A program made the position numbers and the translations under genes. DNA of 6,780 nt from DATJIG01 sp035493495 (lineage in GTDB: Bacteria; Pseudomonadota; Alphaproteobacteria; SMXQ01): NCBI GenBank assembly GCA_035493495.1, contig DATJIG010000206.1, positions 1 to 6,780 of the forward strand. The letters run 5' to 3'. Positions 1-6,780 of this stretch are shown piece by piece. Numbering within the stretch: the first letter of the stretch is position 1; every line of letters starts with the position of its first letter. Under the pieces are notes generated by a model. That model did no database searches, had not been told where the DNA came from, and saw nothing but the letters and a program-made list of their open reading frames with translations.

Positions 1-1
1 T

Positions 2-1168
2 AGCCGGGAACCTATTCGTGAGGAGCTCTTCAGCGCGGAGCGCATCGAGGAGCATGCGCGGAGCCTGGCGGTGGCCCAGCCGGTGACGCCGGAGTCGATC
101 AGGGGGCATCCTCTGACGGCCCGGCTCGCCGAGAACGGGGCCGTCCTGCTCGACGCCTATCGAAGCATGGTCGAGGCGATCGACGAGGGACGCGCCCTCA
201 GCCCGGCGGCGGAATGGCTGGTCGACAACTATCATCTTGTCGAAAAGCAGATCCGCGAGATTCGCTCGGATCTGCCGGCCGGCTACTATCGAGAGCTCCC
301 GAAGCTCGCGGCCGGCCCGCTCGCCGGGTACCCGCGGGTGTTCGGCACGGCCTGGGCCTTCGTCGCTCACACCGATAGCCGCTTCGACTCCGAGATGCTT
401 CGTCGCTACGTGCGGGCCTATCAAGAGGTCCAGCCGCTGAGGATCGGCGAGCTATGGGCGGTGTCGATCACCCTTAGAATCGTGCTGATCGAGAATCTCA
501 GACGCCTCGCCGAGCAGAGCGTGGACAGCCGCGCGGCACGACAGCGGGCGGACGCTGTTGCCAACCGTCTGCTGGGAACCGGCGGGCACGCGGCCGAAGC
601 GGTGGCGGCGGTGCTCGGCGACTACGAAAGCGCAAGGCTCCCGGACGCGTTTGCGGTTCAACTCGTGCACAGGCTTCGCGACCAGGATCCTCGCCTGACA
701 CCCGCGCTCATCTGGCTCGATCAGCGGCTGGCAGCACAGCAGATGACGGCCGATACGGTGGTGCGCGACGTGCACAGACGGCAGGGCGCCGCGAACGTCA
801 CGATGCGCAATATCATCACCAGCCTGCGCACGATTTCCGGCGTCGATTGGCGGGAATTGATCGAGCAGATCAGCCTTGTCGATGACGTGCTTGCCGCCGG
901 CACTGCCTTCAAGGACATGGATTTCCCGACGCGCAATCTTTACCGCAGCGCCATCGAGGAGCTGGCGCGCGGCTCGCAGCGCACGGAGATCGCCATCGCC
1001 GAGAGCGCGGTGCTCGCGGCACGGCGCGTCTTGGACTCATGCGCGGCGCAACCGGATGAGCGCCGCGGCGATCCGGGCTATCACCTCCTCGCCGGTGGAC
1101 GCCGGGAATTCGAGGTTGCAATCGGCTTTCGCCCGCCGTTTCGCAAATGGCCGGGCCGGCTGAACCGG
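2..1168 (+). other. N-terminal cytoplasmic region of the glucan synthase
   Basis: Residues 1-389 precede the first membrane segment and are soluble, mostly helical and rich in Arg, Glu and Ala. Blocks I recognise from NdvB/ChvB proteins are AEWLVDNYHLVEKQI (about 70-84), YYRELPKLAAGPLAGYPRVF (95-114), AFVAHTDSRFD, NVTMRNIITSLRTISGVDW (from 265) and DFPTRNLYRSAIEELAR (307-323). No nucleotide-binding or catalytic motif is visible. In this family the N-terminus is placed in the cytoplasm. The exact function of the region is not evident from sequence; an assembly or regulatory role for the adjacent glycosyltransferase is inference. The initiation codon and its ribosome binding site are not in the window. 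Confidence 0.8.
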
Positions 1169-4100
1169 ACCTTCGGCATCGCCGGCTATGCGACCGCCAT
1201 TGCGGTCGTCACCGCGATCCTTCTCGGGCTGTCGCTGCTGGCGATCGCCGCGACGGGGCTCGGCGGCGCCTGGCTGAGCCTGCTCGGGGCGCTCGGGACG
1301 ATCTCCGCCATCGATGCAGCGGTCGCGCTGGTCAATCGGGCGGTAACCTTCGGCTTCGGCGCAACGCTCCTGCCCGCGTTGGAGCTGCGCGATGGCGTTC
1401 CTTCGCATCTCCGGACGCTCGTCGCGGTGCCGACGCTGCTGACCACGCCGGAGGCCATCGAGGCGCAGATCGAACGCCTGGAGATTCATTACCTTGCGAG
1501 CCCCGACGGCAATCTGCATTTCGCCCTGCTGTCCGATTGGGTCGATGCCGCTACCGAGGACGTCGAGGGTGACCAGGCTCTTCTCGCGGCTGCGGCCGAG
1601 GGAGTTGCCCGACTCAATCGGCGCTACGGCCCGGCACTGGGCGGCCCTCGATTCCTGCTGTTCCATCGCCGGCGGATCTGGAGCGAGAGCGAAGCCCGGT
1701 GGATCGGCTGGGAGAGGAAGCGCGGCAAGCTCCACGAGTTGAACCGGCTTCTGCGCGCCGCGACCGACACCAGCTTCGTGGACATCGAAGGCGTGCAGCC
1801 CATGCCGCCGGCCGACATTCGCTATGTGGTGACGCTCGACGCCGATACGCGGTTGCCGCGCGACACCATTCGCCGACTGATCGGCAAGATGGCGCATCCG
1901 CTCAACCGGCCGCAGTTCGACGTGGCCGCCGGGCGGGTCGTCGAAGGCTATGCGGTGCTGCAGCCGCGCGTCACGCCCTCGTTGCCGGTCGGCCGGGAGG
2001 GCTCTCCGTTCCAGCGCATCTTCTCGAGCCTCAGCGGGATCGATCCCTATGCTGCGGCCGTCTCCGACGTCTATCAGGACCTGTTCGGTGAAGGCTCCTA
2101 CGCCGGCAAGGGCATCTACGACGTCGACGCCTTCGAGGCCTCCCTCGCCGGCCGGGTGCCGGACTCGACGCTCCTCAGCCACGACCTGTTCGAGGGTGTG
2201 TTCGCCCGCGCCGGCCTCGCCTCCGATGTCGAGGTCGTCGAGGAGTTTCCGGCACGCTACGATGTCGGCGCCCTTCGCCACCACCGCTGGGCGCGCGGCG
2301 ATTGGCAGCTCTTGCCCTGGATCCTCGGGCGCGGGCCGACGTCCGGCGCTGCGGATCGGGCGTCCGGCGCCATTCCGGCAATCGGCCGATGGAAAATGCT
2401 GGACAACCTGCGCCGCACGCTTTCCGCACCCATGGCCGTCCTCGCCTTGCTGGTGGGATGGGCAACGCCGCTCGACACGGCGCTCGTCTGGACAGTCGTC
2501 GTGCTCGCGACCATCATATTGCCGACCTTGATCCCGGTCATTGCCGCCCTCACGCCGCGTCGTTCCGGGATCGCGGTCGCCAGCCACCTTCGTGCGCTCG
2601 GCGGCGACCTGCGCCTTGCCCTGACCCTTTCGGCGCTCATCATCACGTTCCTCGCGCATCAGGCCTGGCTGATGGGCGACGCGATCGGCCGCACCGTGTG
2701 GCGACTGTATGTGAGCCGCCGGCACCTTCTCGAATGGATCCCGGCCGCGCAGGCGACGATCGGTCGTCGGCTCGACCGTCTCGGTTTCTATCGGCGGATG
2801 GCCGGCGCGCTCGCAATCAGCGCTGCAGCGCTGATCTCGACGTGGCTTTGGGGCCATGGGACATGGCCATTGGCTGCTCCTTTCGCGGCGCTGTGGCTCG
2901 CCTCGCCGGCCGTGGCATACGGCGTAAGCCGGTCCCCACGCGTCGCCGGGAAATTGCCGGTGTCCGAGGCCGACCGTCATGCCTTGCGGCTGTCGGCACG
3001 GCGAACCTGGCGGTTCTTCGAGATTTTCGTGACGCCGGCCGACCACATGTTGCCGCCCGACAACTTCCAGGAAGAGCCGGTATCGGTGCTCGCCCACAGG
3101 ACGTCGCCGACCAATCTCGGCCTCTATCTTTTATCCGTGGTGAGCGCTCGCGACTTCGGCTGGATCGGAACCGGCCAGGCGGTCGATCGGTTGGAGGCGA
3201 CTGTTGCCGTCATGGGCGGCTTGGCGCGCTTCCGCGGCCATTTCTACAACTGGTACGACACGCGCGACCTGCGGCCGCTCGATCCGAAATACGTCTCCAC
3301 CGTCGACAGCGGCAACCTGGCCGGGCACCTCATCACGCTCGCCAATGTCTGCCGGGAATGGAGGAATGGCCCCATCGTCGACGCGGCGCGTTTCGCCGGC
3401 ATCGCCGACGCCATCGACCTCGCGCACGAGGAGGCGCTTCGCCTCCGCGACGGGCACCGGACGCAGACGGTGACCTGGCGTCAGCTCGATGACGCGCTCG
3501 CCGGGCTTACAGCCGCTGTGAGGCCGGCTCTGATGGTTCGCGGTGACCTCGTACGACAGCTCGCGGGGCTCGCCGTCCAGGCCGAAACCATGGCCGACAT
3601 CGCCCGCGCGCTTGCGAACGAACGCGGCGATGACGCCGGTGCGGATTTGCTGTTCTGGGCGCAGGCGAGCGTGAGCTCGATCGAGGCCCACCGCCGTGAC
3701 CTTGGACAGGAGATCGAGGCGGCTGCCCCGTTGGCGGCACGCCTCTCGATCCTCGAAGACACCGCCCGGTCGATGGCGCTTGAGATGGAGTTCGGCTTCC
3801 TGCTCGACCACGAGCGCAAGCTGCTCTCGATCGGTTATCTGGTGCCCGAAGCGGCGCTCGACCCGAATTGTTACGACCTCCTTGCTTCGGAGGCACGACT
3901 CGCGAGCTTCATCGCGATCGCCAAGGGCGACGTACCGGCCAGCCACTGGTTCCGGCTCGGCCGCGGCGTCACGCGGGTCGCGCATCGTGCCGCGCTGATT
4001 TCCTGGTCGGGATCGATGTTCGAGTATCTCATGCCCTCGCTCATCATGCGCGCACCGAAGGGAAGCCTCCTGGAGCAGACGAGCCGGCTGATCGTGCGGC

Positions 4101-6780
4101 GCCAGATCGACTACGCGACGAGGCGGCGCCTGCCATGGGGAATTTCGGAATCCGCCTACAACGTCCGCGACCTGGAATTCACTTACCAGTATTCGAGCTT
4201 CGGCGTCCCTGGACTCGGCCTGAAACGCGGGCTTGGCGAAGACCTCGTCGTCGCGCCCTATGCGACGGCGCTGGCGACGATGGTCGACCCGCGCGCGGCC
4301 TCCGCCAATCTGGCGCGACTTGCGGGGGCCGGTGCGCGCGGCCGGTATGGATTCTACGAAGCTTTGGACTACACGCCGATCCGCGTGCTGGAGGGCGCGA
4401 GCGTCGCCATCGTGCGAGCCTACATGGCGCATCATCAGGGCATGACGATCGTTGCCATCGCCGATGCCTTGTTCGACGGCGCGATGCGGGAGCGGTTCCA
4501 TGCCGAGCCGATCGTCCAGGCGACGGAGCTGCTCCTGCAGGAGCGCACGCCGCGCGACGTGTCGGTCGTTCGTCCTTGGGCAGCGGAGGTGAAGTCGGCG
4601 GCCGCGGCCCGGGAGACCGAGCCGTCCGGCGGCCGGCGCTTCGCCGGCGCCGATCAGGCAACGCCCGCGACGCACCTGCTGTCGAACGGTCGCTACGCCA
4701 CGATGCTCACGGCTGCCGGCTCCGGCTACAGCCGGTGGGGGGACCTCGCCGTGACCCGTTGGCGCGAGGATGCTACCTGCGACGATTCCGGCTCCTACGT
4801 CTTCCTCAGGGACGTCCGCAGCGGGAATACCTGGTCGGCCGGCTTTCAGCCGACCGGCGTCGAGCCGGACCAATATGACGTCGTCTTCCATGAAGACCGC
4901 GCCGAGCTCACGCGCCGCGACGGAACGCTGACGACGACATTGGACGTGCTGGTCTCGGCCGAGGACGACGCCGAGGTTCGCCGCGTCTCGATCGCGAATT
5001 CCGGCAGCCGCGTGCGGGAGCTCGAGATCACCTCCTATGCCGAGCTCGTGCTGGCGCCCCAGGCCGCCGATATTGCGCATCCGGCTTTTTCCAAGTTGTT
5101 CGTCGAGACGGAATATCTTGCCGATGTCGGCGCCGTCGTCGCGACGCGGCGACGACGGGCGCCGAGCGAGCCCGAGATATGGGCCGCGCATCTTTCCGTC
5201 GTCGACGGCGACGTCCTGGGCAGGCCGGAGATCGAGACCGACAGAGCCCGCTTCCTGGGCCGCGGCCACGGCAGCCGCGCGCCGATCGCGGTCATCGATG
5301 GTCGAGCCCTCTCGAACACGGTCGGCACCGTGCTCGACCCGGTCTTCGCGCTGCGCCGGCGCATACGGATAGCGCCGGGCGCGATCGCGCACGTCGCCTT
5401 CTGGACGATGGTCGCATCGACGCGTGAGGCGCTGCTCGATGGCATCGACAAACATAGAGACACGACCGCCTTCGGGCGCGCCGCGACCCTGGCCTGGACG
5501 CAGGCGCAGGTCCAGCTCCATCACCTCGGCATCACAGCGGGCGAAGCCGGTCTTTTCCAGCGCCTGGCGGGGCATGTGATCTATGCCGCGGCGACCCTGC
5601 GCCCCTCCTCGGACACGATCTTGCGGGGCAGCGGCCCGCAATCGGGGTTGTGGGCACAAGGGATTTCCGGCGATCTGCCGATCGTGCTCCTGCGGATCGC
5701 CGACACGGAGAACATGGACATCGCGCGCGAGCTGCTGCAGGCGCACGAATATTGGCGCATGAAGCAGCTCGCCGTCGATCTGGTGATCCTCAACGAGCGT
5801 CCTTCCTCCTATGTCCAGGACCTTCAGATCGCGCTCGAGACTCTGGTTCGCACCAGCCAATCGCGGCGGCGAACCAGCGGGGACGGGCCGTCGGGCCGCG
5901 TCTTCGTGCTGCGAGCCGATCTGATTTCGACCGAGATGCGGGCGCTTCTCGTCGCCGTGGCGCGCGTCGTGCTCGTAGCGCAGCGCGGCAGCCTCTTCGA
6001 CCAGCTCGAGCGCGTTGCCGAAGCCAGGACGCCTGCCAGGTTCCTTCCCAAGCGCATCATCGTGAACCCAGAGCCGCAAGTGCTGCCGCCGGCGCCGGAC
6101 CTCGAATTCTTCAACGGGCTGGGCGGCTTCGCCGAGCGTGGCAAGGAATATGTGACGATCCTTGGTCCCGGGCAGTCGACGCCGGCGCCGTGGATCAATG
6201 TCGTCGCCAATTCGGCCTTCGGCTTTCAGGCCGCGACTGAAGGCGGTGGCTATAGCTGGTCCGTCAACAGCCGGGAGAACCAGCTTACCCCCTGGTCGAA
6301 CGACCCGGTCACGGATCGTCCGGGCGAGGCGTTCTATCTGCGCGACGACGACACCGGCGATTTGTGGAGCCCGACGGCCTCTCCCATCCGCGACCAGGCG
6401 GCGACCTATCGGACCCGCCACGGCCGAGGATACAGCCGGTTCGAACATGCCGCACACGGGATCGCATCCGATCTCCTGCAATACGTGCCGATCGACGCCC
6501 CAATCAAGATCTCGCGCCTGGTGCTTCGCAACCGGTCGAGCCGCGCCCGACATCTCAGCGTGACGGCTTACGTCGACTGGGTCCTGGGCCCGTCGCGCTC
6601 CGCCTCGCTTCCGTTCGTGACGACAGGAATTGACTCCGACACCGGTGCGATGTTCGCGCGAAATCCATGGAACATGGCCTTCGGATCGCGTGTCGCCTTC
6701 GCCGATCTGCGCGGGCGTCAGACGGATTGGACGGGCGACCGCCGGGAGTTCATCGGCCGCAACCGCACGATGGCAAATCC
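2..6780 (+). CDS. ndvB: Cyclic beta-1,2-glucan synthase (NdvB/ChvB/Cgs family), partial, both ends missing
   Basis: This inner-membrane enzyme polymerises glucose from UDP-glucose into beta-1,2-glucan, trims the chain and closes it into a ring. The rings act in the periplasm in osmoadaptation and in host interaction of rhizobia, agrobacteria and brucellae (family knowledge). The frame has 2,259 complete codons without a stop or frameshift, and the last two bases begin codon 2,260. Visible in order are the N-terminal family region (LPKLAAGPLAGYPRVFGTAW from residue 100), membrane segments at 393-444, GT84 motifs (D613-A-D615, D728, RHHRW 759-763), more membrane segments at 806-974, a glycoamylase-like cyclisation domain (NWYDT 1083-1087) and two GH94-type beta-sandwiches (from about 1556 and 2034). 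The first residues (REPIREELFSAERIEEHA) match the extreme N-terminus of the family, so the true start is probably only about a dozen codons upstream. Family members are about 2,800-2,900 residues, so roughly 600 C-terminal residues are missing. The domain order makes other GH94 or GT families unlikely. Confidence 0.96.
1178..1333 (+). other. First transmembrane pair of the glucan synthase
   Basis: Residues 393-417 and about 420-444 form two hydrophobic stretches without charged residues until D438, separated by a short Gly-rich turn (TGLGG). Basic residues lie just before (RPPFRKWPGRLNR, ending at about 389) and just after (N445-R446). By the positive-inside tendency this supports a hairpin with both flanks in the cytoplasm, which keeps the following GT84 domain on the side where UDP-glucose is available. 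Topology is inferred from the sequence only. Confidence 0.75.
1409..2401 (+). other. GT84 glycosyltransferase domain
   Basis: Residues about 470-800 form a processive inverting GT-A type glycosyltransferase that transfers glucose from UDP-glucose to the growing beta-1,2-glucan. The domain opens with the strand-like TLVAVPTLL (472-480). It then shows LLSDW with D512, TLDADTRLP with D613 and D615 (the DxD for UDP and metal binding), EGSYAGKGIYDVDAF (697-711), LSHDLFEG with D728 (candidate base) and RHHRWARGDWQ (759-769). RHHRW is the Arg form of the (Q/R)xxRW motif typical of beta-glycan synthases. All expected acidic residues are present, so the domain looks active. It is flanked by membrane segments on both sides, as in Brucella Cgs and Agrobacterium ChvB. 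Domain borders are approximate. Confidence 0.92.
2417..2923 (+). other. Second transmembrane cluster of the glucan synthase
   Basis: After the GT84 domain, hydrophobic stretches lie at about residues 809-823, 826-850, 872-891, 933-950 and 957-974. Positively charged loops (TPRRSG after 850; SRRHLLEW 905-912; IGRRLDRLGFYRRM before 933) alternate with them. The stretch at 809-823 is short and contains Pro and Trp, so it may be an interfacial helix rather than a full span. With the first pair this gives six or seven segments; six are reported for the Brucella enzyme. In processive glycosyltransferases such segments hold the catalytic domain at the membrane. Whether they also form a passage for the glucan is not shown, because export in this system is assigned to a separate ABC transporter. 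Confidence 0.7.
2999..4531 (+). other. Glycoamylase-like cyclisation domain (GH189-type)
   Basis: Residues about 1000-1510 correspond to the central region that, in Brucella and other cyclic glucan synthases, releases the chain by closing it into a ring through transglycosylation. It was annotated as glycoamylase-like and is now classed as GH189 (family knowledge). It starts with RRTWRFFEIFVTP and TNLGLYLLS (about 1038). NWYDT follows at 1083-1087 and STVDSGNLAGHL at 1099-1110. A charged helical insert separates these from WFRLGR (1316-1321), SWSGSMFEYLMP (1334-1345, E1341), WGISESAYN (1379-1387, E1383) and MAHHQGM (1475-1481). Aromatic and acidic residues in these blocks are typical of an (alpha/alpha)6 sugar-binding cleft. 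Which Glu residues are catalytic cannot be settled by eye. No truncation or missing block is seen. Confidence 0.85.
4667..5400 (+). other. First GH94-type N-terminal beta-sandwich domain
   Basis: Residues about 1556-1800 read as a beta-sandwich of the GH94 (cellobiose/chitobiose phosphorylase) N-terminal type. HLLSNGRYATMLTAAGSGYS starts at 1558, followed by RWGDLAVTRWRED and SGSYVFLRD, then long alternating beta-strand-like stretches (YDVVFHEDRAELTRRDGTLT, RVSIANSGSRVRELEITSYA). A polar, Ala-rich linker (about 1522-1555) separates it from the cyclisation domain. In GH94 proteins this fold packs against the catalytic barrel and carries no catalytic acid. A helical module (about 1836-1990) follows before a second copy of the sandwich. 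The tandem arrangement is usual for cyclic glucan synthases. Confidence 0.8.
5507..5971 (+). other. Helical linker module between the two GH94 beta-sandwiches
   Basis: Residues about 1836-1990 are predicted by eye to be mostly helical. They include LFQRLAGHVIYAAATLRPSS (from 1851), SGLWAQGISGDLPIVLLRI (from 1881) and MKQLAVDLVILNERPSSYVQ (near 1921-1940), all of which I recognise as conserved blocks of the NdvB/ChvB family. The composition resembles phosphorylase helical linkers more than a beta domain. The most plausible role is to hold the two sandwiches together and pack against the downstream phosphorylase barrel; that is inference. The block at 1883-1895 is too well preserved in pattern (LWxxGISGDLPIV) to be a passive spacer. 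No frame disruption is present. Confidence 0.6.
6101..6780 (+). other. Second GH94-type beta-sandwich domain, cut by the window end
   Basis: From residue 2034 the protein reads EFFNGLGGFAERGKEYVTIL, then APWINVVANSAFGFQA (2062-2077), GGGYSWSVNSRENQLTPWSN (2081-2100), GEAFYLRDDDTGDLWSPT and FEHAAHGIASDLLQYVPIDA. These are hallmark blocks of the GH94 N-terminal domain directly preceding the phosphorylase catalytic barrel. The GGGYSW...TPWSNDP stretch is the canonical copy, better preserved than the first sandwich. The catalytic Asp and phosphate-binding residues of GH94 lie in the barrel, which starts beyond the window, so activity cannot be judged here. In Brucella Cgs this C-terminal part controls ring size by trimming the glucan with phosphate. 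Confidence 0.9.

Noticed and set aside
1..3. The TAG at the first three bases as a stop codon of an upstream gene
   Set aside because: It is in a different frame from the gene, and no upstream sequence is available to tell whether anything was being translated in that frame.
1037..3097. A 686-codon minus-strand open frame as a separate gene
   Set aside because: It is in the same antisense register as the frame at 3131-6553, with low-complexity Arg-rich composition, opposite the transmembrane and GT84 regions of the real gene.
2302..3492. A 396-codon plus-strand open frame in another frame
   Set aside because: It overlaps the GT84 end, the membrane cluster and the start of the cyclisation domain of the real frame. 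Its translation is Arg- and Pro-rich and matches no family I know.
4724..4737. Short palindrome CCGGCT-AC-AGCCGG as a possible operator
   Set aside because: It is inside the coding region for the GSGYSRW block of the first GH94 sandwich and has no associated promoter-like sequence.
4833..4855. A perfect 7-bp inverted repeat (GGTCGGC / GCCGACC) with a 9-base loop as a possible terminator
   Set aside because: It lies in the middle of the coding frame, has no following T-run, and such short GC palindromes are expected by chance at this base composition.
3868..4878. A 336-codon plus-strand open frame in another frame
   Set aside because: It sits inside the coding sequence for the cyclisation domain and first GH94 sandwich. 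Its composition is typical of an out-of-frame GC-rich read.
3131..6553. A 1140-codon minus-strand open frame as a separate gene
   Set aside because: It lies entirely antisense to, and in codon register with, a clear NdvB-family coding frame. Its translation is Arg-, Gly- and Asp-rich without any recognisable domain, as expected for a GC-rich shadow frame.

Overview
The window is the interior of one very large plus-strand gene. A single reading frame (codons starting at position 2 and every third base after it) runs through all 6780 bases with no stop codon, and both gene ends lie outside. The 2,259 complete codons read as a cyclic beta-1,2-glucan synthase of the NdvB/ChvB/Cgs family. This is a giant inner-membrane enzyme that makes periplasmic cyclic beta-1,2-glucans from UDP-glucose. 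The DNA is GC-rich with mostly G or C at third codon positions. Together with the gene family, this suggests an alphaproteobacterium of the Rhizobiales/Hyphomicrobiales type (rhizobia, agrobacteria, brucellae and relatives). The genus cannot be told from this window.

Layout, with residue numbers counted from the first complete codon: (1) residues 1-389, N-terminal cytoplasmic family region; (2) 393-444, first pair of membrane segments; (3) about 470-800, GT84 glycosyltransferase with DAD, a downstream Asp and RHHRW; (4) about 806-974, second cluster of membrane segments; (5) about 1000-1510, the glycoamylase-like cyclisation domain; (6) about 1556-1800, first GH94-type beta-sandwich, followed by a helical module at about 1836-1990; (7) 2034 to the window end, second GH94-type beta-sandwich. 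The (alpha/alpha)6 phosphorylase catalytic core that follows in this family, and the C-terminus, lie downstream of the window.

The parts act as one machine. The GT84 domain extends a beta-1,2-glucan chain, the central domain closes it into a ring by transglycosylation, and the GH94 part trims the chain by phosphorolysis and so sets ring size. An ABC exporter (NdvA/ChvA/Cgt) would move the product to the periplasm, but no such gene is in the window.

There is no intergenic space, and I see no RNA gene, mobile element, CRISPR array or credible regulatory site. The long minus-strand open frames are antisense shadows of this gene. I do not see an undescribed system here. What remains worth checking concerns the domain architecture and the missing gene ends.
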